Shown: positions 25,414 through 37,300 of the stretch, one piece after another
Position numbering within the stretch: the stretch's first letter is position 1
How the letters are laid out: the number at the start of each line of letters is the position of its first letter
Source: Myrica gale
Lineage: Eukaryota; Streptophyta; Magnoliopsida; Fagales; Myricaceae
Length of the DNA: 64,000 nucleotides
Reading direction: 5' to 3'
Assembly (NCBI GenBank): GCA_963930655.1
Contig: OZ005600.1
Location: forward strand, 12,651,501 to 12,715,500
Notes under the pieces: model-generated
Told to the model about the DNA's origin: nothing
The model's database searches: none
The model's input: only the letters and a program-made list of their open reading frames with translations
Position numbers and translations under genes: made by a program

Positions 25414-26004
25414 TTGTTTTTCGATTATCATAATGTTATTGCGAGGTGGCTTCAGATGTGAGTGAACATATTCTGGACCCAGAGGGCTTAAGAAAATTTG
25501 AAGAATAAAAAGAAATTATGAATAACTAAGACATTATAGATGACGATATTACTCGACTGCTTCATCGAATCATATATAATGAACAAATATAAATTGAAAA
25601 AGGGTTTCTGAAACCTTTTCATTTCAAACACCTCGATATTTTTAAAAGCATCTCTTTAGATCTTTCAGAAAAGTGGGAGCAAGGTGTTCTACCACTCTCG
25701 TTTCTGTACTTTGTTCTTCGATTATCGTAGTGTCATTGTGAGGTGGATTCAGACTTGAGTGAACATATTCTGGATCTAGAGGGCTTGAGAAAAACGAAGA
25801 ATAGAGAGAAATTGTGAATAACTAAGAGACTATATTACTTGACTGCTTTATCGAATCACAACGAAACAAATATAAATTGAAAAAGGATTTTTGAAAGCTT
25901 TGCAATTTCAAACACCTTATAATGAAGATATTTTTAAAAAGGTCTATTTGGCTAGTATTAGTGTAGACAATCTTTCTGAGAAAGTGAGTGTAAGGTGTTC
26001 TACC
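25414..26004. repeat. ~297-bp tandem duplication, diverged
   Basis: The segment from 25414 (TTGTTTTTCGATTATC) recurs from 25711 (TTGTTCTTCGATTATC). Both hold AGTGAACATATTCTGGA, TATAAATTGAAAAAGG and an end AAGGTGTTCTACC. Divergence suggests an old duplication. The second unit ends exactly where the hAT-type element at 26005 is inserted. Confidence 0.75.
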
Positions 26005-27006
26005 TAGGGCTGAAAACCGACCAATGGGTTTGGTTTTGAGCCCAAACCTTGGGCCGAACCGAGTGGTCCAGTTCTAATAAATTCTCAACTAACGATCGAA
26101 CCGCCGGTTGGGAGAATCGACCGGGCCGACCAGTTTCTGGGATCGAGTCGGTTTGGGTGCACCACTGATGGCACAAGCCAACACAGATACAACACGACGT
26201 TCTGGATGGTCTTCTTCCTCATTTTTCAAAATAAAAGCTTTTGCAAACAACACAACAAATCAAAATCAAGATACACAACAACACAACAAATATGAGAGCA
26301 ACTTTACTATGGAATGAAGAGAGATTACCAAAGATCCATTGCCACAGAACCTAGAACCTTTGCAAAAACAAATTAATAGAAGATTAGAAAAAATTGCAGG
26401 CACAACCAGATCAATAGAGGAAACTGGTATACCAACAAGTTTTTCCGCGCCAAATGGGGACAAAGTAAAGGATAATAGAAGCTAAAGGATCATCAGAATC
26501 ATCAGATTAATGTGCTGACCACACGTGGTATTTGCCAATAAAGTTGTGGCCGCATAATAGAGAGAGAGAGAGAGAGAAAGACGTCGGGTTGGCCCAAAAC
26601 ATGCACAGATTGCAGAGATCTGACACTATTTTTCGCGATGTTCCGTGATATACCAATTAATTGAGTTACTAAAGCTCCTCGTTCTTGTCGTATATGGCAT
26701 GAGAGAGAGAGAGAGATGACGTTGGCCAAGGTGTGGGGTGGTTAGAGTTTCAATTTTGAGAGAAAAGTGTGAAGTCTGAACTGTGAAGGAAGGGGGCGTC
26801 GGGGGAAAGAAAGGGAATTTGGGGGGGGGGGGAGATGACGTCGTCTCACCCCCCACTTAATATTAAAAAAAAAAGTGAAATCCCCCTTATACCCTTGGTT
26901 TGGTTCGGCCCACAGTTATGGGGATCCAGTTGGTTCTGAGATATTTGGGGCCGACAGCCGAATCTGGCCGGCACAGCCAGTTTCGGCCCATTTCTATACA
27001 TCCTTA
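26005..27006. mobile_element. Non-autonomous hAT-type element
   Basis: The element begins TAGGGCTGAAAACCG and ends ...CATCCTTA, imperfect short inverted ends of hAT type. The flanks GTTCTACC (25997-26004) and GTTCTATC (27007-27014) match at 7 of 8, the 8-bp duplication expected of hAT. Subterminal GGCCGA/CCGGCC repeats occur on both sides. Inside are a GAGAGA tract near 26560 and 26701 and a poly-G/C stretch near 26820. Open frames are short and unlike a transposase. Confidence 0.72.
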
Positions 27007-27292
27007 GTTCTATCATTCTCTCCTTCGTCATTTGTGGCGTAGATACTTTTGAATCTTTTAACCCATTTAGGAACGACGTATTCTCTTCGCCTATAAGGGC
27101 TTATTTGGTTGTGGGTTCAGGTCTTGATTTTGGGGTTCAAACCAGGAGTTGAACCCACTAACCAGAGCCAACGTTTGTCTGGGTTCAAAATTATCACGAC
27201 ACACTTACGTGTCACATGCCCATTGCATCATTTCTGTCCAAAGTTGAAATGTACTTCTACCTGCTACACAGACAAAAGTCGTGCATTAAGGT

Positions 27293-28690
27293 TAGGGCTG
27301 CACAATGCCACCGGGAAATTTCGGTGGCACCGGCACCGGCACCGGGTTTCCGATTTTCGGTCTAACCGGTGTTGGTGTAGGTTTGGTTTTTTGAAAAAAT
27401 CGGCGGTTCCCAGTTTAACCGGCACCGGGTTTCCCGGTGGAGGTTAAACCAGGATTTTTTTTTTAGTTTTTTTAGTTTAGTTTCTACTCAATAGTTTAAA
27501 CTTTAGTTTCACCTCAAGACGTAGTATTCTAGAAGCATGAGAAGGTTTACTCAATAGTTTAGTTTCACCTGAATATTTGAGATTTGTTGTTGGTTTTGTT
27601 TAATCAAATACTTACATTCAAGTTACCAATAAGCTTGCTAGGTGAATGAACTAGTTATTTAGAATTTTGGTAGAAAAAATTACAAATTTATTGTATTTAG
27701 AAGAGTATATATGAAGGCATTGTAATCATAATTAAAGAGTTTAATGTCAAACTTTGGTAAGTACATCGCATAATATAAATCAATGTATTAGTTTAAGAGT
27801 TTTTATGAAATGTTAACAAATTGTCTAAATTTCTAAAATTGACAAATCACTATTAAATTATACCATGCTTGCAAAATCAGTCACTCAATTACATTTTAGT
27901 TCAAATTTCTAATACATTTTACTTCAAAAATTCAGATAGAGTCATCATGTTTGGCCACCGTTTGACAAACGCTCGAGCGCCCTTTGAAAAAATTCAGACA
28001 GAGTCATCACGTTTGACTAACGTTAGACAAGCACTCGAGCGCTCAGTGCAAATTTCAAATAGAAACATAAGCGCTCGAGCGCCTTAAAAAATTGCTGAAT
28101 TTTTGGATTTTCCTTGTGAAACCAAGGGAAACCCTACTAGGTTTTTAACATGTTTTAAAATTGTTATTGATTTGTTAATTAGAGGGAAAACACATATTTT
28201 CCCCTCTAAGTGTTGTTAGGGTCTAAACTGGATTTTTCAAAAGATAATAGTTTCTACTTACAGTGACGTTTCTATTACTTTGGACTTTAAATTCTCATCT
28301 TATATTTTAAGATGATCTTTAATTTTATTGATTTTGGAATTTGTATTTCATTAGTTTAGATTTTATTGATATGTGATTAATGGACCAAAAGAAAAAAGAA
28401 AAAATACATTGGGCCAAGTGCGTAAAATGCTAAAAAAATGGCTCAATATTAATGTAGGATAACTGGAAACCGTCACCGCTAAGGGCCGATTTTTGCCCTT
28501 AACGGTGTAGATGTAGGTGGTAATTTTTTCAAAACCGGCCTACCTGGTGTAGGTGCCGGTTTTGGCCTAAGGGCCGGTTTTTGCCCTTAACGGTGTAGGT
28601 GTAGGTGGTAATTTTTTCAAAACCGGCCTACCTGGTATAGGTGCCGGTTTTGGCCAAAACCGGCACCTACACCGGGGTTGTGCAGCCCTA
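27293..28690. mobile_element. Non-autonomous hAT-type element with internal tandem repeat
   Basis: The ends TAGGGCTGCACAA (27293) and TTGTGCAGCCCTA (to 28690) are perfect 13-bp inverted repeats. The flanks ATTAAGGT and ATCAAGGC match at 6 of 8, an eroded 8-bp duplication. Subterminal regions are full of CCGGCACC and CCGGTTTTG motifs, and an 88-bp unit is repeated twice at 28481-28568 and 28569-28656. The AT-rich middle has no transposase. Confidence 0.75.
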
Positions 28691-30058
28691 ATCAAGGCCC
28701 TACGTTCTGACCATTTTTCAGATAATCAAGAAAAAACAGAACTGTACCTGGATAAATGCTTTTTTTTTTAAAAAAAGTGCCCATATATATGCAGCTACGA
28801 ACCGCTCACCAGTATACAGGTTGCTCAGCCATGACTACCTCGTCCGTTAAACAAACGCTGGTGACCTCGATAAGTACTTCTTCGTGAGTCTCCTGTCAAA
28901 GCTCATTGGCGAAGCCAAGTACGTGCAGAATAACCCGTCGGAGCTGATACCGGAGGAGGATAGGGTAGTAAAGCACGTCTTAGACGCCCTACTTCCTTAC
29001 AGTACTACCACAGGGGGAGGGCCCCTGGTGGTCAACCATGTCACCTATCATCCAGGCAAAGGCAACGTGATCGTGGAGTACCTAGGCATCGTGCCTGGGA
29101 AGATCTTGTCCTTCGTGGGATGTCACATGGACGTCGTCACTACAAGGGTTCGGTTACTATGCTGAGCCTTAAGCTGCTGAGGGCTGCTGATGGACGGCTG
29201 GGATGAAATTTGCAAGATCTGATGACTGCAAATAAGGCCACGTCAATTAAGGAAGTCTGACCCGCGCCCGACCCGTTTGCCTCATAACCCAGATTACTTG
29301 ACCCAGCAAAAAATTCAAACCCAATTTCTTCTTCGCTAAATCTGAAATTTTCGTCGCACTCCAGCACCGAAGCGTCGCCCAGCTCCGTCGGTCCCAGGCC
29401 TGTCCGTCGGTGATTTTGGTTTTGGATCCAAAGAAGGTTCCCTCCCTCTCTCTCTCTCTCCTTCTATCTCTGACTCTCGTTCTTGATTTATTTAGGGGTA
29501 TAATCTGTTTGGTTGCTGAGGATTTAGGGAGTTCTTTCTTTTATCTCTTACGATCTTTGGACGACGAAAGTAACTGGTCTTCGGAACTTGTAATGGCCGT
29601 AGAAGACTAAAGGTTGCCAACTGAGATCTATTTACAAGAAAGATAAATAAAAAAATGGAAGATTAAATTGGTTTTGTTTTGGATCCAAGCTTGTTTTCAG
29701 TTTCCATCAAATATACTTTATCTGTGTCTTTGGTCATTGAGTAGCTTATGCAGGTATAGCTGCAGTCTTCCCTGTGTAAATAACTCTAGTTGTTGCTTGT
29801 AACTTCAGTTTCGACTCTTATAACTTATTTAAGCCTGAGTCACGCATGGGTATGAGATGTAGATATGGAATATCTAGAAGAGGACTGGATATGGAAACAA
29901 TTGATTCCAGAGGTCTTGATATATAATATTTAGTTCTACCTGTAGCATACTAAATGCTACTTAATTTACTTCTCAGATGTGGTAGAAATTTATTTTTTCT
30001 TAGTTGTCACAAACCTATTATTTAACTAGCATGATATGATTTGATCTCTTTTCTGCAG

Positions 30059-30157
30059 GGCCATGAGGATAGATTCACTGTCTATGTACATTCATCTAAG
30101 GAAAAACCAGTACATGTAAGCCCCCATTTCATTGGTCGAGACATTTGGAGTGACAAG
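30059..30157 (+). pseudogene. Captured GT14 glycosyltransferase exon
   Basis: A 99-base open exon is framed by an acceptor (CTCTTTTCTGCAG) and a donor (GACAAG then GTAAAT). It encodes 33 residues including GHEDRFTVYVHSSKEKPVHV and FIGRDIWSDK. These match the conserved segment of plant Core-2/I-branching (GT14, DUF266) glycosyltransferases as I remember it. No other exon of that gene is recognisable around it. It lies inside the Mutator-like element, so it is read as a captured fragment with its introns. Whether the element is transcribed is unknown. Confidence 0.62.
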
Positions 30158-31790
30158 GTAAATGAAGTTATCCATGTACAAACACATATTTTTTAAGTGA
30201 ACTATTATCACAAAGCATAACTGGTGGAATAAGCAGTGGATTCTGTGGTTCTAAAACGTATTTTACATAATTCCTTATATTCTGAAAGAGAAAGTGTCAT
30301 CCGAGTCCAAGTCCATAGGATATCAAATAGCATTATCTCAGCAACTTGTGCAACCCTTTGGTAATGCTTCTTGCCATTAATAGTTTTACAATATTTCCCT
30401 TGCAATTCCTCTCTATTGATCAGCTCCTGACATTCTTTAGTAAGGACCCAAACACAGCAGGTGGTAAGGTCAGAACCAACCATTAAAAAATTAGCAAAGC
30501 CTTTGAGTCGACATAGCCATGGGGTTATTTAATGACATTTAGGTGGCCTCCCTATTTTATGTATGTGTTATCCACATATTCTGTTTATTGATTCTGCTCT
30601 GATCAAATTTTGCTATGCTTTATAAATATCTTATCATTTGCCTGTAAAACATTCCTGGTCTCGCATCTGTTAGGCAAGATATTCATCAAGATTACAATGC
30701 AAAATATTTGAGACTTCCTGCCTTATTTTTTGAACTCATGTATTTATTATTCTCTTTTTCACTCTTTTGCAGGGAGGTTTTTGTCTTGGAGGGCTGGAGT
30801 GTTAGAGTTTTGAAGTTGTTGTGAACTTGTATTGGGTAAACCGCTTGTAATTATACTGCCAATTTTGTTGGGCAAGTTGTAAAGGGATGTTTGATGATGT
30901 TTCAGTCTTTGGGATGTAAAAGTAGTTTGTTAGCTGTATGTCTGTTTTTCACTTGTACTGTTCAGGATTCTGTTATGAAAATATGGCTTCGGGTTGTAAT
31001 GGTTTGTGTGTCTCAGCATTTAGTGAAGCCTCTTTCATGGAAAAGTGCCCACGTCTTCTTCTTGAAAATGTGCCTAACTCTTGATGGTCAACCTTTTGGT
31101 CGTCTTTCAGTGGCTTTCTTTATACTATGACTAAATACGTAATACAAAAACCTGAATTTTATTTTGTGTTGGAACTAACTGCAACCTTTTTTATGTTGGT
31201 CATATTTGTTTTAAAAGTGAGCTGGAAAATACAAGTGGAAATTGACTAAAAAAAGGAGTGAAAGACCTTAACCTGGAGTTTTGTAGATTTTAATTGTATT
31301 CAGACACGCTAGTGTCCATTTTTTCTTTGTAGTTCTTCATTTTCAGTGGCTCTGTCTTATGCATATTTGATGTGTATTAGTTGTTCAATTATCTATTCCC
31401 ATGATCAACTTCTAATGGTGTCCAAGTAGACGAAGATTGCCTTCATTTGACAAAGTCGAGTTCATTTCATCAAAATATAACCATACATTGAGTACATAAC
31501 AAATGTGATCATCGAACTACATGTTTGCACCATCGCTGCCACTCCCATAAGATAACACCGAAGACATGGACAAATCCATTGAGGTTCCTAAATGATTAAC
31601 AACAACTCGTAAGAAGTTTGCTCCAATATTCTATGAAATATGTAGACTAAGACTTCTTTGTGAAATGCAAGTTAACTTCTATGTAACGAATTAGATATAT
31701 AGATTCAATATATTTGCTCCAATATTTTGGATGCTGGAAAATCTTGAGTTCAGTCTCTGCACTGAGTACTTGCACGTATCTGCTCAAATT

Positions 31791-31944
31791 TTATAAGGCA
31801 GTTGGTACTTTTTGCCTGAACATTTCTATTGCAGTTATACCTTCCAACAGAGTCCTCAAATAGATCTTGAAGGGCGCCTTTCTGATCAAAAAAACGTCGT
31901 AGACATATGTCAGAGATACAACTCTTTGCAACTCTTCCAAGAAA
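31791..31944 (-). pseudogene. Exon-like terminal segment, unrecognised
   Basis: On the minus strand a pyrimidine-rich acceptor (TTTTTCTTTCCTGTAAAG) is followed by 154 bases open to a TAA. The frame encodes 50 residues, FLEELQRVVSLTYVYDVFLI at the start and EMFRQKVPTAL at the end. It has the look of a last exon. I do not recognise the protein. It lies inside the Mutator-like element and opposite in strand to the GT14 exon, so it may be a second captured gene piece; chance openness cannot be excluded. Confidence 0.35.
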
Positions 31945-33399
31945 CTTTACAGGAAAGAAAAAGGTTCAAATTATGCTAGTGAGATCCCACGCTTGTTGAC
32001 TAATGACAGAGATACAAGAACAAATAAATAAATTATAATAATTTAAGGGTCATCACACCATGGTTGCAGTAAGCAATCTCAGCTACTAATTTAAAACCCA
32101 GAGTCATGGATATTGAAGACCACCTAAATTTAAAACTAATTTAGATCAATTTGGAAATTAGGAACACTTTGACATTCACGGGTAAAATAGGAGGGCTTAG
32201 TTATATAGAAATAAATTCACATCCAGCAGAGTCCTCAAAAAAATACCATTCAAGGGTAAAATAAACAGCACATGAATATACCCAGAAACAACGGGAAATC
32301 ACAGTCATTATTGAAGGTCTGTCTATTAAAGTACAAAATCAAATTACAACTCCATGCCAACCCTCTACTCATATTACAAACAAGGCTACTCTTCCTTCCA
32401 CCACATTTACATTTCATAAGGGTTCATCACCAACAATTCGATTTCAGAAACCTTAACTAGAGAAGAAATCGATTTCAACTGAATTAATCCTAACTTTGGT
32501 TCAACAGGGAGTATAGGCCTTTAAGACTAATCTCAACTAAATGTGCACAAAAAGTGTAGTTCTCGTAACCCACTTTCTCCTACATTTGACCACAACAAAA
32601 TTGTGAAATCAACTCCCACATAACCTTTGCACTCAAGCTCAAAAATTCAACTCCACTTATTCTACTGGTGACTCTAGTTTGATGTCTCCAAAGCACTTCA
32701 ACGCATTATTTTTTTTTAACTTGCGAGAAAAAGTTTTTTAACTTGTGGGACAAATCGATAGGCTCATATCTTGCATTCTTTGCGCAAAGCACTTCAAATT
32801 TTTTAACTTGCGAGAAAAAGAAACTCGATTGGAGACTGATTAACATTACTAAAACTCTAGGCAGTTTGATGAGGTATTAAGGAGGACAAGCAACATCGCT
32901 AGAGTAGCCTTCTATGACCAAAACTTACGGAAGAATTCGAGATGTGTGGGACGAATTCTGGGACAAAGGACCGGCGACAGGCGGCTGTGGGGGCGAATGG
33001 GCAGCTGTGGGGCGTAGCTGTGATACTGTGAGAAGAAAGCTTTAGACTTAGCGAAGAAGAAGGGGTTTGAATTTTTTGCTGGGTCATTTAGCGGGTCAGC
33101 ACCTCAACACGGGTGGGTTATCTAGAATCGGTTCAAAATTCATTAATTGACGAGTCTCATTTGTAACCATCAGATCTTACAAATTTCATCCCAGCCGTCC
33201 ATCAGCAGCCCTCAGCAGCTTAAGGCTCAGCATAGTAACCGAACCCTCACTACAAATCTTGATGATTGGGTCTGTTCTTGTGCCTAATTTTGTGATATCA
33301 TTTTTTTTTCCTGATTTGGCAATTGAAGCATTTCATTATCACGCTTTCAAAGTGGGATTGTTTTTCTGTAGGTCTTTTTCGAACATGATATGTGGTAAT

Positions 33400-33626
33400 T
33401 ACGAACTGGGAGAGAGCACCACAGCTCGCTGGGCAGACTCGGCTGTTTCTAGAGGTGCTTGCGCTTCGCGGTAACACATGTCGATTAGAGTTGCAGTTTC
33501 GAAGTGAATGGTGGCCTTTGTGTAGTGGAGAATGGCGGAGTCGTCGTCGTTGTTGTGGTGGGAAAGGGAGTCCCTGATGAGTTTGAGGGCTTTGGTGTCG
33601 TTCCCGCGGAGGAGAGAAGTGAGGGC
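33400..33626 (-). pseudogene. DUF627/DUF629 ubiquitin hydrolase-related fragment
   Basis: Read on the minus strand, the segment gives LLRGNDTKALKLIRDSLSHH, then AILHYTKATIHFETATLID and, further on, AESAQRAVVLS. This resembles the TPR-like N-terminal domain (DUF627) of plant ubiquitin carboxyl-terminal hydrolase-related proteins, as I recall At3g47890-type sequences. There is no catalytic domain near it and the homology fades toward 33400. It is a gene fragment, not a gene. It lies beside the acetylornithine deacetylase fragment, in the opposite orientation. The rest of 33627-34350 is spacer and the CAP-H promoter/leader. Confidence 0.5.
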
Positions 33627-34350
33627 CTACATGTATTGGTGAGGCAAAGGAAAAAGAAAACAGAGAAAGAAGAAGAGAGAGAAAGATCGCGTAAAAGTTT
33701 GACCTTCTGTTAACAAGTTTCAGAATTTTTTTTTTTGATAATGTCAGATGAATTAGTGAAGCAGCAGGACTCTGTGGTAGGGTGAGAGGCTGAAAAACCT
33801 CATTCTAAGCTTGAGTCCAACTTATAGAACCAAAACCAAAACTTGGACCTGAACCTGAACCTGAATCAGAACCGGAACCCATTTCCAAATAGACCATAAG
33901 TAGTTTTGTACGATGTTTTTAAAACTATTTGCATTCAGCCTTCAAGGCGAATATATGTATGGGGATTTGGGTCTGTGATGTTGCTTTAATAGGATTTTAT
34001 GAATTTTTTTGTCAAAGCTAACAGATTTTATGACTTGGTTGCTTGTGATCGGCCGTTGCTCACGATATTAGAAATGAAATTCACAGTTACCTACAGAAAA
34101 AAGAAAGAAAAAAAGCTTTTCAAACACAAAACGGGATGTCGTTAGTGTGTAGTTCACCTTCTTCCCCTACTAAATTTCAAAACATAAACTGGAGGGAAAG
34201 TGATACATCACTTTCATTTCTTTCACTCTGACGCCCAAACCCAACGAAGGAGAGAGAACACGTATCGCTCCTCCTTCGCTAAAGAACAATCCCAAAGACA
34301 TCAAGTACGTTCAAAACGTTAGATTTCTCGTTAGAGTTGCTTCAGCGACA

Positions 34351-37300
34351 ATGGCGGAAGCCCTAAGCCCAAACCCGAAGCAGAGGCTCCTCCTCCCCAC
34401 GGCCCCAAGGATCCAATCTCCGACCAGCCCCTTTTTCCTGGGCTCCAACAACGACCAGCTTGAGCGTGCTCAGGCCCGCGCCGCTCGAGCTGCGAAGGTT
34501 CGCCGCAAGTCCGTAGTTGCGCCGCGGTTCGGTGACGGCGATCCCGATATCGATCCCTGCCTCGGCAAGCAACAGATCCTCGATCTCTTCCGCAATTGCA
34601 TCAAACTCGCCAGCGAAAATGTCCGTACAATCTATTCGTATCTCTCTTTCTCTCGAACTATATTCCTTGCTGATTTTGCATCAAATGTTAAATTTAGTGG
34701 AAAATAACCTCTGACAGAGCGAAAGAAAAAACTGAAACACAAGAATGTTTTCCTTCGAAGATGGTCAAATAGTAGTATACACTCCTATTTCGTAGAATGT
34801 AAACTTCGCATATGGTTTTTTTATTTTTTGCTTAGGTATCTTCTTTATTTATAACGTGGTGAATTTCTTGGTTTGCAGAAAATCAATCAAAAGAACACGT
34901 GGGAGCTGAATTTGATAGATCATTTAACAGAGATTATAAAGGTCGAGGAGGAAGACGATGCGGAGACAAATTTTCAAAAGGTACTGTGTTTTTTTTTTCT
35001 CTTGGCTTAAAGCACTTTACTTGTTTGTGGATAACATGGTAGAAAATGCGGGTCTCTCTGGCAGCTGATTTTCGTGGAAAATAGTTCCCGACGAAAATAA
35101 TATTTGGATGCTGAGATGAATAGTGGAATAACAATTGGACCACGTTTCCTCTACGAAACAAGGTTTTGGATTAGATTGAGGGTGGGGAACCAAGATTTGC
35201 AATTAAATTTGTTGAGACATTGTTTTTCAACATGATGTGTTGTTCTAACCTTAGTAGGAATTTTTATAGGTAACATTTTAGGGGTAAGATCATTCTTTAT
35301 CTTAAAGAGTAGATTAGTGTTCCATATATCTGGTCTTATGTACCTAAAGGTACATTAAGTGATTTGCAGTCCAAATTGATTTGCAATTGATTGTTGAATT
35401 CTGCATAAAGATTTACGCTTTGGGCCATATTGTCTTAAGTTTGTTCATTTGGTCTGGTAGGGGTGCAGCTAACATCGGCTAATCATGTCTCTGATTTGAA
35501 TGGTCAATGGACACCACCTTATTTCCCTTAACTGGGAGTCCAATGCACGATTCTTGCAGATATATGTATGACGTATACAGATCATTAGTGGAATCAACTT
35601 CTGTTGTTGACTGTAAAACGGTTGCTATGTAGCATTGCAGAAATCCTGTTGCAAATGTTATATACTGCGAGTGGTAATTATTTCTCATTGTGTAGGCAAG
35701 TTGCACTCTTGAAGCTGGAGTTAAGATTTACTCTCTCAGGGTAGATTCAGTGCATTCAGAGGCTTATAAGGTGCTTGGTGGAATGAACAGAGCAGGTCAA
35801 GAAAATGAGCAAGGTTAGGTTAATTAGCCTCAGAAATTGCTTTTGATTCTTCCTTTTGTGTGTGTTTCTTTCTTTTGGGGGAGGCGGTGATTAAACTAAA
35901 AATATTGAAAATGGAATTTTAAACAGTGTAGTCTATTGTCACTTGGGCGTTGCTAGAGATGTAAAGGGATATTCAAAGTGAGGTATCCTGACCTTCACAC
36001 TGTTATCAATTATGTGAGTAAGAGAAAACCATATTGTTGGCCTTTTAAACGGACAAGTGCTTACTCACGAGTAAGTCTTGTCTTCAAACGTGTGTGCTGG
36101 ACAGTAAGGATAATTACTCATGTGTTACGGTAATCTCTTTTTCTTGCTGTTTTGCAGCACCTGCTCACTTTTGAATTTATGCCCATTAAATTCTGTTTGT
36201 CTTTTGTTTCTGTGTTGTGATATCAGATACTACCTTGGAGGACGCTAATGTTGAAACTGGACAAGAGGAAGGTCATTCCCAAAAAGAGATGGATAGAAAG
36301 GTTCATAGTTTTTTATCTGTATAGTGGAGTAATTGATGAAGATATATATTAACAGAAGTTAACACATGTAACACATGCAGTTTTCCCCTTTATCAACACT
36401 TGAATCATCTTTCGAGGCTCTTAATGTGAAGAAGTTTGATGGTGATCACATATCTTTTACTGTCTGATACTAGTATGGGATCCAAGGTTGAGGCTATAAT
36501 TGAACTGCATGTGTTTTTGCAGTTGCATTTGCAGTGGATCCACTTTATCATCAGACATCTGCCCAATTTGATGAAGGTGGAGCCAAGGGTCTTTTAATGA
36601 ATAATCTTGGAGTGTATGGTGGGTGTAGGCTGCTCTTTGATTCACAGGAAATCCCTGGGAAGTGCCTGCCATGTCAAAATCAGCATGATAAATCTGAAAC
36701 GATTGATCTTTCTTTTGCCGGAGGTGTGTAAATCATTGTAATATGTTGTGTTCCTGATCCTTCCTTTGTCATAAGAGAAATTCCAGTTACACTGGCACTC
36801 ATATCCTGTACTTCGCACAGAATATATAGAAGAGATGGTGTTGAACATGTGCGTAAAGGATGAAATTTCTCCAACCCTGAGAGATATAGTCAATAAATTT
36901 GATGAAGGTAATAAAAGGCCATCAGATTTGTACTCTTCTGACCAGAAATCAGCAGAAAAAGCCGATACAGCTTATGAGAAAGAAGCTGATTTTGATGATG
37001 ATGCATTTGAGAACTGTGGGACCTGGAATTATGATCATGATGACCAAACAAGTGTGGTTGATGAGGGCCACATGTGTGCAGATTCAAGTTATACAAGTTA
37101 TCCTGAGGTTTTTGTGAAAAGAACTCCATACAATTAGTTTTTGTTCTGTCATAGATCTTTTTCTTTGGTTTCTCTCCTTATTATGTATGAGAATACAGCA
37201 AAATGTGATTTGACCGTATCTTGTTGCATTTTGCAGGAAAACGAACCTCTTTCTTTCCATGAACCTGATATTGATGATAAAGTTGAGAACCTCGATGGTT

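Larger units (their letters stand above)
29146..33246. mobile_element. Pack-MULE-like element with 9-bp target duplication
   Basis: The left end GGGTTCGGTTACTATGCTGA and the right end (reverse complement of the same) are almost identical for about 75 bases and stay similar for about 200 (shared TTGACCCAGCAAAAAATTCA-type stretch at 29296-29330 and 33072-33105). TCACTACAA stands on both sides (29137-29145, 33247-33255), a perfect 9-bp target duplication. Long terminal inverted repeats plus a 9-bp duplication are diagnostic of Mutator-like elements. No transposase is seen. The interior carries exon-like gene pieces on both strands (30059-30157 and 31791-31944), which defines a Pack-MULE. It is inserted in an acetylornithine deacetylase exon and the duplicated bases belong to that exon. 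Confidence 0.85.
28831..33269 (+). pseudogene. Acetylornithine deacetylase exon 1 fragment, broken
   Basis: From ATG at 28831 to 29145 the sequence reads as the N-terminal exon of an acetylornithine deacetylase-like M20 peptidase: VSLLSKLIGEAKYVQNNP, GGGPLVVNHVTYHPGKGN and LSFVGCHMDVVT. One base appears to be missing near 28861, so the ATG frame meets a stop after about 18 codons while the homologous frame continues. The coding sequence is then interrupted by the 4.1-kb element at 29146-33246 and resumes at 33256-33269 (AATCTTGATGATTGG), where a possible donor GT follows. I see no later exons. Known: the enzyme removes acetyl from N-acetylornithine in arginine synthesis. This copy cannot work and lacks most of the gene, so it is a retained or transduplicated fragment. 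Confidence 0.8.

Noticed and set aside
28884-29165. Possible functional acetylornithine deacetylase gene
   Set aside because: Only one exon exists, the start is out of frame with it and a 4.1-kb element splits it.
34363-34572. Minus-strand open frame opposite CAP-H exon 1
   Set aside because: A shadow of the conserved kleisin N-terminal exon on the plus strand.
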